A stretch of 64,000 nt of DNA from Aurelia coerulea. Its lineage: Eukaryota; Cnidaria; Scyphozoa; Semaeostomeae; Ulmaridae. The stretch covers positions 15,757,484 to 15,821,483 of the forward strand of contig CM076951.1 in the NCBI GenBank assembly GCA_039566865.1, given 5' to 3'. Within the stretch, counting starts at the first letter, position 1. Each line of letters opens with the position of its first letter. A model generated the notes under the pieces. It saw only the letters and a program-made list of their open reading frames with translations, searched no databases and had not been told where the DNA came from. Both the position numbers and the translations under genes were made by a program. Below are positions 22,681 through 38,110 of this stretch, piece by piece.

Positions 22681-25600
22681 ATATTTTATTTTTTTTTTTG
22701 AGAAAATAAACATTTAAACAAATAATTGTTTTTGATGCAGAAAAGCTAAAATAATACTAAAGAAAGAACTAATGTCTATAGTAATGTTTCCAAAAATGGT
22801 TGCTGGAACACTAATATAGTGCTATAAAAGAAGTTGCTGGCAAAACTAAAGTTGTAAAGAACGATGAGCGAAAAACTCTTTATAATATGAATTGTAGCTA
22901 AAAAATTGAGTTGATCCAAAATTTATGTGTTTATATTTTGCTTTCTTTGAGAAAATAAAAATTTAATTAATCGATATTTGTTGATGCAGTAAAGCTAGAA
23001 AAAGACTAAAGAAAGAACTAATGTCTATAATAATGTTTCCAAAAATGGTTGCTGCAACACTAATATAGTGCTATAAAAGAAGTTGCTGGCAGAACTAAAG
23101 TTGTAAAGAACGATGAGCGCAAAACTCTTTATAATATGAATGGTAGCTAATAAATTGAGTTCATCCATACTTTTTGTGTTTATATTTTATTTTTTTTGGA
23201 GAAAATAAACATTTAAATAATCGATGTTTGTTGATGCAGAAAAGCTAAAATAATACTAATGAAAAGACTAATGTCTATAGTAATGTTTCCAAGAATGGTT
23301 GCTGGAACACTAATATAGTGCTATAAAAGAAGTTGCTGGCAAAACTAAAGTTGTAAAGAACGATGAGCGAAAAACTCTTTATATTATGAATTGTAGCTAA
23401 AAAATTAAGTTGATCCAAAATTTTTGTCTTTATATTTTATTTTTTTTTAGAGAAAATAAACATTTAAATAATCGATGTTTGTTGATGCAGAAAAGCTAAA
23501 ATAATACTAAAGAAAGAACTAATGTCTATTGCAATATTTCCAAGAATGGTTGCTGCAGCACTAATATAGTGCTATAAAAGAAGTAGCTTGCAGAACTAAA
23601 GTTGTAAAGAACGATGAGCGCAATACTCTTTGTAATATGAATTGTAGCTAAAAAATTGAGTTGATCCAAAATTTTTGTCTTTATATTTTGTTTTCTTTGA
23701 GAAAATAAACATTTAATTTATCAATGTTTGTTTACGAGTAAAGCTAAAAAAAGACTAAAAAACAACTAATATCCATAGTAATATTTCCAAGATTGGTTGT
23801 TGCAGCACTAATATAATGCTATAAAAGAAGTTGCTGGCAGAACTAAAGTTGTAAAGAACGATGGCGCAATACTCTTTATAATATGAATGATAGCTAATAA
23901 AGTGCGTTTATCCATACTTTTTGTGTTTATATTTTGTTTTTTTTAGAGAAAATAAACATTTAATTAATCGATATTTGTTGATGCAGTAAAGCTAAAATAA
24001 GACTAAAGAAAAGACAAATGTCTATAGTAATGTTTCCAAGAATGGTTGCTGCAGCACTAATATACTGCTATAAAAGAAGTAGCTAGCAGCACTAAAGTTT
24101 CAAAGAACGATGAGCGCAATACTCTTTATAATATCAATTGTAGCTAATAAAGTGAGTTAATCCACACTTTTTGTGTTTATACTTTGTTCTATTTGAGAAA
24201 ATAAACATTTAATTAATCGATGTTTGTTGATGAGTAAAAGCTAAAATAAGACTAAAGAAAGAACTAATGTCTATAATAATATTTCCAAGATTGGTTGTTG
24301 CAGCACTAATATAGTGCTATAAAAGAAGTAGCTGGCAGAACTAAAGTTGTAATGAACGATGAGCACAATACTCTTTATAATATGAATTATAGCTAATAAA
24401 GTGCGTTAATCCATACTTTTTGTGTTTATATTTTATCTTTTTTGGAGAAAATAAACATTTAAATAATCGATGTTTGTTGATGCAGAAAAGCTAAAATAAT
24501 ACTAAAGAAAAGACTAATGTCTATAGTAATGTTTCCAAGAATGGTTGCTGCAGCACTAATATACTGCTATAAAAGAAGTAGCTAGCAGAACTAAAGTTTC
24601 AAAGAACGATGACCGCAATACTCTTTATAATATCAATTGTAACTAATAAAGTGAGTTAATCCACAATTTTTGTGTTTATATTTTGCTTTCTTTGAGAAAA
24701 TAAACCTTTAATTAATCGATGTTTGTTGATGCAGTAAAGCTAGAAAAAGACTAAAGAAAGAACTAATGTCTATAATAATGTTTCCAGAAATGGTTGCTGC
24801 AACACTAATAAAGTGCTATAAAAGAAGTTGCTGGCAGAACTAAAGTTTTAAAGAACGATGAGCGCAAAACTCTTTATAATATGAATTGTAGCTAATAAAG
24901 TGAGTTAATCCACAATTTTTGTGTTTATATTTTGTTTTCTTTGAGAAAATAAACATTTAATTAATCGATGTTTGTTGATGAGTTAAAGCTAAAATAAGAC
25001 TAAAGAAAGAACTAATGTTTATGGTAATGTTTCCAAGAATGGTTGCTGCAGTACTAATATAGTGCTATATAAGAAGTAGCTGGCAGAACTAAAGTTTTAA
25101 AGAACGATGAGCGCAATACTCTTTGTAATATGAATTGTAGCTAATAATGTGCGTTAATCCACACTTTTTGTATTTATACTTTGTTCTCTTTGAGAAAATA
25201 AACATTTAATTAATCGATGTTTGCTGATGAGTTAAAGCTAAAAAAAGACAAAAAAAGAACTAATGTCTATAGTAATGTTTCCAAGATTGGTTGTTGCAGC
25301 ACTAATATAGTGCTATATAAGAAGTAGCTGGCAGAACTAAAGTTTTAAAGAACGATGAGCGCAAAACTCTTTATAATATGAATTGTAGCTAATAAAGTGC
25401 GTTAATCCATACTTTTTGTGTTTATATTTTGTTTTTTTTAGAGAAAATAAACATTTAAATAATCGATGTTTGTTGATGCAGAAAAGCTAAAATAATACTA
25501 ATGAAAAGACTAATGTCTATAGTAATGTTTCCAAGAATGGTTGCTGCAGCACTAATATAGTGCTATAAAAGAAGTCGCTGGCAGAACTAAAGTTCTAAAG

Positions 25601-28600
25601 AACGATGAGCGCAAAACTCTTTATAATATGAATTGTAGCTAATAAAGTGAGTTAATCCACAATTTTTGTGTTTATATTTTGCTTTCTTTGAGAAAATAAA
25701 CATTTAATTAATCGATATTTGTTGATGCAGTAAAGCTAGAAAAAGACTAAAGAAAGAACTAATGTCTATAATAATGTTTCCAAAAATGGTTGCTGCAACA
25801 CTAATATAGTGCTATAAAAGAAGTTGCTGGCAGAACTAAAGTTGTAAAGAACGATGAGCGCAAAACTCTTTATAATATGAATGGTAGCTAATAAAGTGAG
25901 TTCATCCATACTTTTTGTGTTTATATTTTAATTTTTTTGGAGAAAATAAACATTTAAGTAATCGATGTTTGTTGATGCAGAAAAGCTATAATAATACTAA
26001 AGAAAGAAGTAATGTTTCCAAAAATGGTTGCTGGAACACTAATATAGTGCTATAAAAGAAGTTGCTGGCAAAACTAAAGTTGTAAAGAACGATGAGCGAA
26101 AAACTCTTTATAATATGAATTGTAGCTAAAAAATTGAGTTGATCCAAAATTTTTGTCTTTATATTTTGTTTTCTTTGAGAAAATAAACATTTAATTTATC
26201 AATGTTTGTTGACGAGTAAAGCTAAAAAAAGACTACAAAACAACTAATATCCATAGTAATATTTCCAAGATTGGTTGTTGCAGCACTAATATAGTGCTAT
26301 AAAAGAAGTTGCTGGCAGAACTAAAGTTGTAAAGAACGATGAGCGAAAAACTCTTTATAATATGAATTGTAGCTAAAAAATTGAGTTGATCCAAAATTTT
26401 TGTCTTTATATTTTGTTTTCTTTGAGAAAATAAACATTTAATTTATCGATGTATGTTGACGAGTAAAGCTAGAAAAAGACTAAAAAAGAACTAATATCCA
26501 TAGTAATATTTCCAAGATTGGTTGTTGCAGCACTAATATAGTGCTATAAAAGAAGTAGCTGGCAGAACTAAAGTTGTAAAGAACGATGAGCGCAATACTC
26601 TTTATAATATGAATTATAGCTAATAAAGTGCGTTTATCCATACTTTTTGTGTTTATATTTTGTTTTTTTTAGAGAAAATAAACATTTAAATAATCGATGT
26701 TTGTTGATGCAGAAAAGCTGAAATAATACTAATGAAAAGACTAATGTCTATAGTAATGTTTCCAAGAATGGTTGCTGCAGCACTAATATAGTGCTATAAA
26801 AGAAGTCGCTGGCAGAACTAAAGTTCTAAAGAACGATGAGCGCAAAACTCTTTATAATATGAATTGTAGCTAATAAAGTGAGTTAATCCACACTTTTTGT
26901 GTTTATATTTTGCTTTCTTTGAGAAAATAAACCTTTAATTAATCGATGTTTGTTGATGCAGTAAAGCTAGAGAAAGACTAAAGAAAGAACTAATGTCTAT
27001 AATAATGTTTCCAAAAATGGTTGCTGCAACACTAATATAGTGCTATAAAAGAAGTTGCTGGCAGAACTAAAGTTTTAAAGAACGATGAGCGCAAAACTCT
27101 TTATAATATGAATTGTAGCTAATAAAGTGAGTTAATCCACAATTTTTGTGTTTATATTTTGTTTTCTTTGAGAAAATAAACATTTAATTAATCGATGTTT
27201 GTTGATGCAGTAAAGCTAGAAAAAGACTAAAGAAAGAACTAATGTCTATAATAATGTTTCCAAAAATGGTTGCTGCAACACTAATATAGTGCTATAAAAG
27301 AAGTTGCTGGCAGAACTAAAGTTGTAAAGAACGATGAGCGCAAAACTCTTTATAATATGAATGGTAGCTAATAAAGTGAGTTCATCCACAATTTTTGTCT
27401 TCATATTTTGTTTTCTTTGAGAAAATAAACATTTAATTAATCGATGTTTGTTGATGAGTTAAAGCTAAAATAAGACTAAAGAAAGAACTAATGTTTATAG
27501 TAATGTTTCCAAGAATGATTGCTGCAGTACTAATATAGTGCTATATAAGAATTAGCTGGCAGAACTCAAGTTTAAAGAACGATGAGCGCAATACTCTTTA
27601 TAATATGAATTGTAGCTAATAAAGTGCGTTAAACCACACTTTGTGTGGTTTTATTTTGTTTTCTTTGAGAAAATAAACATTTAATAAATCGATGTTTGTT
27701 GATGAGTTAAAGCTAAAGTAAGACTAAAGAAAGAATTAATGTTTATAGTAATGTTTCCAAGAATGGTTGTTGCAGTACTAATATAGTTATATAAAAGAAG
27801 TAGCTGGCAGAACTCAAGTTTTAAAGAACGATGAGCGCAATAATCTTTATAATATGAATTCTAGCTAATAAAGTGCGTAAAACCACACTTTGTGTGGTTT
27901 TATTTTGTTTTCTTTGAGAAAATAAACATTTAATTAATCGATGTTTGTTGATGAGTTAAAGTTAATATAAGACTAAAGAAAGAACTAATGTCTATAGTAA
28001 TGTTTCCAAAAATGGTTGCTGCAGTACTAATATAGTGCTATAAAAGAAGTAGCTGGCAGAACTAAAGTTTTAAAGAACGATGAGCGCAATACTCTTTATA
28101 ATATCAATTGTAGCTAATAAAGTGAGTTAAACCACACTTTTTGTGTTTATATTTTGTTTTTTTAGAGAAAATAAACATTTAAATAATCGATGTCTGTTGA
28201 TGCAGAAAAGCTACAATAATACTAATGAAAAGACTAATGTCTATAGTAATGTTTCCAAGAATGGTTGCTGCAGCACTAATATACTGCATTAAAAGAAGTA
28301 GCTGGCAGAACTAAAGTTTTAAAGAACGATGAGCGCCATACTCTTTATAATATGAATTGTAGCTAATAAAGTGCGTTAATCCATACTTCTTGTGTTTATA
28401 TTTTGTTTTTTTAGAGAAAATAAACATTTAATTAATCGATGTTTGTTGATGCAGTAAAGCTAGAAAAAGACTAAAGAAAGAACTAATGTCTATAATAATG
28501 TTTCCAAAAATGGTTGCTGCAACACTAATATAGTGCTATAAAAGAAGTTGCTGGCAGAACTAAAGTTGTAAAGAACGATGAGCGCAAAACTCTTTATAAT

Positions 28601-31600
28601 ATGAATTGTAGCTAATAAAGTGAGTTCATCCACAATTTTTGTCTTTATATTTTGTTTTCTTTGAGAAAATAAACATTTAATTTATCGATGAATTTTGGCG
28701 AGTAAAGCTAGAAAAAGACTAAAGAAGAAATAATGTCTATAGTAATATTTCCAAGATTGGTTGTTGCAGCACTAATATAGTGCTATAAAAGAAGTAGCTG
28801 GCAGAACTAAGGTTTTAAAGAACTATGAGCGCAATACTCTTTATAATATGAATTATAGCTAATAAAGTGCGTTAATCCATACTTTTTGTGTTTATATTTT
28901 GTTTTTTTTTTAGAGAAAATAAACATTTAAATAATCGATGTTTGTTGATACAGAAAAGCTAAAATAATACTAAAGAAAGAACTAATGTCTTTAATAATGT
29001 TTCCAAAAATGGTTGCTGCAACACTAATATAGTGCAATAAAAGAAGTTGCTGGCAGAACTAAAGTTTTAAAAAACGATGAGCGCAATACTCTTTATAATA
29101 TGAATTGTAGCTAATGAAGTGCGTTAAACCACAATTTTTGTGTTTATATTTTTTTTTTTTTTTTGAGAAAATAAACATTTAATTAATCGATTTTTGTCGA
29201 TGAGTTAAAGCTAAAATAAGACTAAAGAAATAACTAATGTTTATGGTAATGATTCCAAGAATGGTTGCTGCAGTACTAATATAGTGCTATATAAGAAGTA
29301 GCTGGCAGAACTAAAGTTTTAAATAACGATGAGCGCAATACTCTTTGTAATATGAATTGTAGCTAATAATGTGCGTTAATCCACACTTTTTGTGTTTATA
29401 CTTTGTTCTCTTTGAGAAAATAAACATTTAATTAATCGATGTTTGTTGATGCAGTAAAGCTAGAAAAAGACTAAAAAAGAACTAATATCTATAGTAATGT
29501 TTCCAAGATTGGTTGTTGCAGCACTAATATAGTGCTATATAAAAAGTAGCTGGCAGAACTACAGTTTTAAAGAACGATGAGCGCAATACTCTTCATAATA
29601 TGAATTGTAGCTAATAAAGTGCGTTAAACCACACTTTGTGTGGCTTTATTTTGTTTTCTTTGAGAAAATAAACATTTAATTAATCGATGTTTGTTGATGA
29701 GTTAAAGCTAAAATAAGACTAAAGAAAGAACTAATGTTTATAGTAATGTTTCCAAGAATGGTTGCTGCAGTACTAATATAGTGCTATATAAGAAGTAGCT
29801 GGCAGAACTAAAGTTTTAAAGAACGATGAGCGCAATACTCTTCATAATATGAATTGTAGCTAATAAAGTGCGTTAAACCACACTTTGTGTGGCTTTATTT
29901 TGTTTTCTTTGAGAAAATAAACATTTAATTAATCGATGTTTGTTGATGAGTTAAAGCTAAAATTAGACTAAAAAAAGAACTAATATTTATAGTAATGTTT
30001 CCAAGAATGATTGCTGCAGTACTAATATAGTGCTATATAAGAATTAGCTGGCAGAACTCAAGTTTAAAGAACGATGAGCGCAATACTCTTTATAATGTGA
30101 ATTGTAGCTAATAAAGTGCGTTAAACCACACTTTGTGTGGTTTTATTTTGTTTTCTTTGAGAAAATAAACATTTAATAAATCGATGTTTGTTGATGAGTT
30201 AAAGCTAAAGTAAGACTAAAAAAGAACTAATATCTATAGTAATGTTTCCAAGATTGGTTGTTGCAGCACTAATATAGTGCTATATAAGAATTAGCTGGCA
30301 GAACTCAAGTTTAAAGAACGATGAGTGCAATACTCTTTATAATATGAATTGTAGCTAATAAAGTGCGTTAAACCAAACTTTGTGTGGTTTTATTTTGTTT
30401 TTTTAGAGAAAATAAACATTTAAATAATCGATGTCTGTTGATGCAGAAAAGCTACAATAATACTAATGAAAAGACTAATGTCTATAGTAATGTTTCCAAG
30501 AATGGTTGCTGCAGCACTAATATACTGCATTAAAAGAAGTAGCTGGCAGAACTAAAGTTTTAAATAACGATGAGCGCAATACTCTTTGTAATATGAATTG
30601 TAGCTAATAATGTGCGTTAATCCACACTTTTTGTGTTTATACTTTGTTCTCTTTGAGAAAATAAACATTTAATTAATCGACGTTTGTTGATGCAGTAAAG
30701 CTAGAAAAAGACTAAAAAAGAACTAATATCTATAGTAATGTTTCCAAGATTGGTTGTTGCAGCACTATTATAGTGCTATATAAAAAGTAGCTGGCAGAAC
30801 TACAGTTTTAAAGAACAATGAGCGCAATACTCTTTATAATATGAATTGTAGCTAATAAAGTGCGTAAAACCACACTTTGTGTGGTTTTATTTTGTTTTCT
30901 TTGAGAAAATAAACATTTAATTAATCGATGTTTGTTGATGAGTTAAAGCTAAAATAAGACTAAAGAAAGAACTAATGTTTATAGTAATGTTTCCAAGAAT
31001 GATTGCTGCAGTACTAATATAGTGCTATATAAGAATTAGCTGGCAGAACTCAAGTTTAAAGAACGATGAGCGCAATACTCTTTATAAAATGAATTGTAGC
31101 TAATAAAGTGCGTTAAACCACACTTTGTGTGGTTTTATTTTGTTTTCTTTGAGAAAATAAACATTTAATTAATCGATGTTTGTTGATGAGTTAAAGCTAA
31201 AATAAGACTAAAGAAAGAACTAATGTCGATAGTAATGTTTCCAAAAATGGTTGCTGCAGTACTAATATAGTGCTTTATATGAAGTAGCAGGCAGAACTCA
31301 AGTTTTAAAAAAGATGAGCGCAATACTCTTTATAATATGAATTGTAGCTAATAAAGTGCGTTAATCCATACTTTTTGTGTTTATATTTTGTTTTTTTAGA
31401 GAAAATAATCATTTAAATAATCGATGTTTGTTGATGCAGAAAAGCTAAAATAATACTAAAAAAAAGACTAATGTCTATAGTAATGTTTCCAAGAATGGTT
31501 GCTGCAGCACTAATATACTGCTATAAAAGATGTAGCTAGCAGAACTAAAGTTTCAAAGAACGATGCGCGCAATACTCTTTAAAATATCAAATGTAGCTAA

Positions 31601-34600
31601 TAAATTGAGTTACACCACACTTTTTGTGGTTTTATTTTGTTTTCTTTGAGAAAATAAACATTTAATTAATCAATGTTTGTTGATGCAGTAAAGCTAAAGT
31701 AAGACTTAAGAAAGAACTATGTCTATAGTAATGTTTCCAAAAATGGTTGCTGCAACAGTAATATAGTGCTTTAAAAGAAGTAGCTGACAGAACTAAATTT
31801 TTAATGAACGATGAGCGCAATACTCTTTACAATATGAATTGTAGCTAATAAAGTGCGTTAATCCACACTTTTTGAATTTATACTTTGTTTTCCTTGAGAA
31901 AATAAACATTTAATTAATCGATGTTTGTTGATGCAGTAAAGCTAGAAAAGACTAAAAAAGAACTAATGTCTATAGTAATGTTTCCCAGATTGGTTGTTGC
32001 AGCACTAATATAGTGCTATATAAGAAGTAGCTGCCAGGACTCAAGTTTTAAAGAACGATGAGCGCAATACTCTTTATAATATGAATTGTAGCTAATGAAG
32101 TGCGTTAAACCACAGTTTTTGTGGTTTTATTTTGTTTTCTTTGAGAAAATAAACATTTAATTAATCGATTTTCGTTGATGAGTTAAAGCTAAAATAAGAC
32201 TAGAGAAATAACTAATGTCTATAGTAATGTATCCAAGATTGGTTGTTGCAGCACTAATATAGTGCTATATAAGAAGTAGCTGGCAGAAAACCAAGTTTTA
32301 AAGAATGATGAGCGCAAAACTCTTTATAACATGAATTGTAGCTAATAAAGTGAGTTAATCCACAATTTTTGTGTTTATATTTTGTTTTTTTTGAGATAAT
32401 AAACATTTAATTAATCGATGTTTGTTGATGCAGTAAAGCTAGAAGAAGACTAAAAAAGAACTAATATCTATAGTAATGTTTCCAAGATTGGTTGTTGCAG
32501 CACTAATATAGTGCTATATAAGAAGTAGCTGGCAGAACTACAGTTTTAAAGAACGATGAGCGCAATACTCTTTATAATATGAATTGTAGCTAATAAAGTG
32601 CGTTAAACCACACTTTTTGTGGTTTTATTTTGTTTTCTTTGAGAAAATAAACATTTAATTAATCAATGTTTGTTGATGCAGTAAAGCTAAAATAAGACTA
32701 TAGAAAGAACTAATGTCTGTAGTAATGTTTCCAAAAATTGTTGCTGCAACCCAAATATAGTGCTATAAAAGAAGTTGCTGGCAGAACTAAAGTTTTAAAG
32801 AACGATGAGCGCAATACTCTTTACAATATGAATTGTAGCTAATAAAGTGCGTTAATCAACATTTTTTGTATTTATACTTTGTTTTCCTTGAGAAAATAAA
32901 CCTTTAATAATTCGATGTTTGTTGATGCAGTAAAGCTAGAAAAAGACTAAAAAAGAACTAATGTCTATAGTAATGTTTCCAAGATTGGTTGTTGCAGCAC
33001 TAATATAGTGCTATATAAGAAGTAGCTGGCAGGACTCAAGTTTTAAAGAACGATGAGCGCAATACTCTTTATAATATGAATTGTAGCTAATGAAGTGCGT
33101 TAAACCACAGTTTTTGTGGTTTTATTTTGTTTTATTTGAGAAAATAAACATTTAATTAATCGATGTTCGTTGATGAGTTAAAGCTAAAATAAGACTAGAG
33201 AAAGAACTAATGTCTATAGTAATGTATCCAAGATTGGTTGTTGCAGCACTAATATAGTGCTATATAAGAAGTAGCTGGCAGAACTCAAGTTTTAAAGAAT
33301 GATGAGCGCAAAACTCTTTATAACATGAATTGTAGCTAATAAAGTGAGTTAATCCACAATTTTTGTGTTTATATTTTGTTTTTTTTTTGAGAAAATAAAC
33401 ATTTAATTAATCGATGTTTGATGATGCAGTAAGGATAGAAAAAGACTAAAAAAGAAATAATATCTATAGTAATGTTTCCAAGATTGGTTGTTGCAGCACT
33501 AATATAGTGCTATATAAGAAGTAGCTGGCAGAACTACAGTTTTAAAGAACGATGAGCGCAATACTCTTTATAATATGAATTGTAGCTAATAAAGTGCGTT
33601 AAACCACACTTTGTGTGGTTTTATTTTGTTTTCTTTGAGAAAATAAACATTTAATTAATCGATGTTTGTTGATGAGCTAAAGCTAAAATAAGACTAAAAA
33701 AAGAACTAATGTTTATAGTAATGTTTCCAAGAATGGTTGTTGCAGTACTAATATAGTGATTTAAAAGAAGTAGCTGACAGAACTCAAGTTTTAAAGAACG
33801 ATGAGCGCAATACTCTTTATAATATGAATTGTAGCTAATAAAGTGCATTAAACCACACTTTGTGTGGTTTTATTTTGTTTTCTTTGAGAAAATAAACATT
33901 TAATTAATCGATGTTTGTTGATGCAGTAAAGCTAAAATAAGACTATAGAAAGAACTAATGTCTATAGTAATGTTTCCAAAAATGGTTGCTGCAGCACTAA
34001 TATAGTGCTATAAAAGAAGTAGCTGGCAGAACTAAAGTTTTAAAGAACGATGAGCGCAATACTCTTTATAATATGAATTGTAGCTAATAAAGTGTGTTAA
34101 TCGATTTTTTGTGTGGTTTTATTTTGTTTTCTTTGAGAAAGTAAACATTTAATTAATCGATGTTTGTTGATGAGTTAAAGCTAAAATAAGACTAAAGAAA
34201 GAACTAATATTTATAGTAATGTTTCCAAGAATGGTTGTTGCAGTACTAATATAGTGATATAAAAGAAGTAGCTGGCAGAACTCAAGTTTTAAAGAACGAT
34301 GAGCGCAATACTCTTTATAAAATGAATTGTAGCTAATAAAGTGAGTTAATCCACACTTTTTGTGGTTTTATTTTGTTTTCTTTGAGAAAATAAACATTTG
34401 ATTAGTCGATGTTCGTTGATGAGTTATAGCTAAAATAAGACTAGAGAAAGAACTAATATCTGTAGTAATGTTTCCAAAAATTGTTGCTTCAACCCAAATA
34501 TAGTGCTATAAAAGAAGTTGCTGGCAGAACTAAAGTTTTAAAGAACGATGAGCGCAATACTCTTTACAATATGAATTGTAGCTAATAAAGTGCGTTAATC

Positions 34601-34620
34601 CACATTTTTTGTATTTATAC

Positions 34621-37600
34621 TTTGTTTTCCTTGAGAAAATAAACATTTAATAATTCGATGTTTGTTGATGCAGTAAAGCTAGAAAAAGACTAAAAAAGAA
34701 CTAATGTCTAAAGTAATGTTTCCCAGATTGGTTGTTGCTGCACTAATATAGTGCTATATAAGAAGTAGCTGGCAGGACTCAAGTTTTAAAGAACGATGAG
34801 CGCAATACTCTTTATAATATGAATTGTAGCTAATGAAGTGCGTTAAACCACAGTTTTTGTGGTTTTATTTTGTTTTCTTTGAGAAAATAAACATTTAATT
34901 AATCGATGTTCGTTGATGAGTTAAAGCTAAAATAAGACTAGAGAAAGAACTAATGTCTATAGTAATGTATCCAAGATTGGTTGTTGCAGCACTAATATAG
35001 TGCTGTATAAGAAGTAGCTGGCAGAACTCAAGTTTTAAAGAATGATGAGCGCAAAACTCTTTATAACATGAATTGTAGCTAATAAAGTGAGTTAATCCAC
35101 AATTTTTGTGCTTATATTTTGTTTTTTTTGAGAAAATAAACATTTAATTAATCGATTTTTGTTGATGAGTTAAAGCTAAAATAAGACTAAAGAAAGAACT
35201 AATGTTTATGGTAATGATTCTAAGAATGGTTGCTGCAGTACTAATATAGTGCTATAGAAGAAGTAGCTGGCAGAACTAAGGTTTTAAATAACAATGAGCG
35301 CAATACTCTTTGTAATATGAATTGTAGCTAATAATGTGCGTTAATCCACACTTTTTGTGTTTATACTTTGTTCTCTTTGAGAAAATAAACATTTAATTAA
35401 TCGATGTTTGTTGATGCAGTAAAGCTAGAAAAAGACTAAAAAAGAACTAATGTTTATAGTAATGTTTCCAAGAATGGTTGCATCAGTACTAATATAGTGC
35501 TATATAAGATGTAGCTGGCAGAACTAAAGTTTTAAAAAAAGATGAGCGCAATACTTTTTATAATATGAATTGTAGCTAATAAAGTGCGTTAATCCATACT
35601 TTTTGTGTTTATATTTTGTTTTTTTAGAGAAAATATTCATTTAAATAATCGATGTTTGTTGATGCAGAGAAGCTAAAATAATACTAAAAAAAAGACTAAT
35701 GTCTATAGTAATGTTTCCAAGAATGGTTGCTGCAGCACTAATATACTGCTATAAAAGATGTAGCTAGCAGAAGTAAAGTTTCAAAGAACGATGCGCGCAA
35801 TACTCTTTAAAATATCAAATGTAGCTAATAAATTGAGTTAAACCACACTTTTTGTGGTTTTATTTTGTTTTCTTTGAGAAAATAAACATTTAATTAATCA
35901 ATGTTTGTTGATGCAGTAAAGCTAAAGTAAGACTAAAGAAAGAACTAATGTCTATAGTAATGTTTCCAAAAATGGTTGCTGCAGCACTAATATAGTGCTT
36001 TAAAAGAAGTAGCTGGCAGAACTAAAGTTTTAAAGAACGATGAGCGCAATACTCTTTATAATATGAATTGTAGCTAATAAAGTGCGTTAATCCACACTTT
36101 TTGTATTTATACTTTGTTTTCCTTGAGAAAATAAACATTTAATTAATCGATGTTTGTTGATGCAGTAAAGCTAGAAAAAAACTAAAAAAGAACTAATGTC
36201 TATAGTAATGTTTCCAAGATTGGTTGTTGCAGCACTAATATAGTGCTATATAAGAAGTAGCTGGCAGAATTACAGTTTTAAAGAACGATGTGCGCAATAC
36301 TCTTTATAATATGAATTGTAGCTAATAAAGTGCATTAAACCACACTTTGTGTGGCTTTATTTTGTTTTCTTTGAGAAAATAAACATTTAATAATTCGATG
36401 TTTGTTGATGCAGTAAAGCTAGAAAAAGACTAAAAAAGAATTAATGTCTATAGTAATGTTTCCCAGATTGGTTGTTGCTGCACTAATATAGTGCTATATA
36501 AGAAGTAGCTGGCAGGACTCAAGTTTTAAAGAACGATGAGCGCAATACTCTTTATAATATGAATTGTAGCTAATGAAGTGCGTTAAACCACAGTTTTTGT
36601 GGTTTTATTTTGTTTTCTTTGAGAAAATAAACATTTAATTAATCGATGTTCGTTGATGAGTTAAAGCTAAAATAAGACTAGAGAAAGAACTAATGTCTAT
36701 AGTAATGTATCCAAGATTGGTTGTTGCAGCACTAATATAGTGCTGTATAAGAAGTAGCTGGCAGAACTCAAGTTTTAAAGAATGATGAGCGCAAAACTCT
36801 TTATAACATGAATTGTAGCTAATAAAGTGAGTTAATCCACAATTTTTGTGTTTATATTTTGTTTTTTTTGAGAAAATAAACATTTAATTAATCGATTTTT
36901 GTTGATGAGTTAAAGCTAAAATAAGACTAAAGAAAGAACTAATGTTTATGGTAATGATTCTAAGAATGGTTGCTGCAGTACTAATATAGTGCTATAGAAG
37001 AAGTAGCTGGCAGAACTAAGGTTTTAAATAACAATGAGCGCAATACTCTTTGTATTTTGAATTTTAGCTAATAATGTGCGTTAATCCACACTTTTTGTGT
37101 TTATACTTTGTTCTCTCTGAGAAAATAAACATTTAATTAATCGATGTTTGTTGATGCAGTAAAGCTAGAAAAAGACTAAAAAAGAACTAATGTTTATAGT
37201 AATGTTTCCAAGAATGGTTGCTGCAGTACTAATATAGTGCTATATAAGATGTAGCTGGCAGAACTAAAGTTTTAAAAAAAGATGAGCGCAATACTTTTTA
37301 TAATATGAATTGTAGCTAATAAAGTGCGTTAATCCATACTTTTTGTGTTTATATTTTGTTTTTTTAGAGAAAATATTCATTTAAATAATCGATGTTTGTT
37401 GATGCAGAGAAGCTAAAATAATACTAAAAAAAAGACTAATGTCTATAGTAATGTTTCCAAGAATGGTTGCTGCAGCACTAATATACTGCTATAAAAGATG
37501 TAGCTAGCAGAAGTAAAGTTTCAAAGAACGATGCGCGCAATACTCTTTAAAATATCAAATGTAGCTAATAAATTGAGTTAAACCACACTTTTTGTGGTTT

Positions 37601-38110
37601 TATTTTGTTTTCTTTGAGAAAATAAACATTTAATTAATCAATGTTTGTTGATGCAGTAAAGCTAAAGTAAGACTAAAGAAAGAACTAATGTCTATAGTAA
37701 TGTTTCCAAAAATGGTTGCTGCAGCACTAATATAGTGCTTTAAAAGAAGTAGCTGGCAGAACTAAAGTTTTAAAGAACGATGCGCGCAATACTCTTTATA
37801 ATATGAATTGTAGCTAATAAAGTGCGTTAATCCACACTTTTTGTATTTATACTTTGTTTTCCTTGAGAAAATAAACATTTAATTAATCGATGTTTGTTGA
37901 TGCAGTAAAGCTAGAAAAAGACTAAAAAAGAACTAATGTCTATAGTAATGTTTCCAAGATTGGTTGTTGCAGCACTAATATAGTGCTATATAAGAAGTAG
38001 CTGGCAGAATTACAGTTTTAAAGAACGATGTGCGCAATACTCTTTATAATATGAATTGTAGCTAATAAAGTGCATTAAACCACACTTTGTGTGGCTTTAT
38101 TTTGTTTTCT
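34621..38110 (+). repeat. Seven-monomer higher-order unit duplicated in tandem (1,740 bp x 2)
   Basis: Copy 1 is 34621-36360 and copy 2 is 36361-38110. Shared order: the CATTTAATAATTCGATG monomer, GTTCGTTGATGAG, AGTGCTGTATAAG, GATTCTAAGAATGG, TTTTAAAAAAAGATGAGC, GAAAATATTCATTTAAATAATC and AGAATTACAG. Differences are scattered single bases, for example GTATTTTGAATTTTAG near 37052. This is the clearest tandem higher-order repeat in the left two-thirds of the window. Confidence 0.88.

Noticed and set aside
33651..33848. 65-aa minus-strand open frame
   Set aside because: Satellite shadow frame; related peptides in other monomers are broken.
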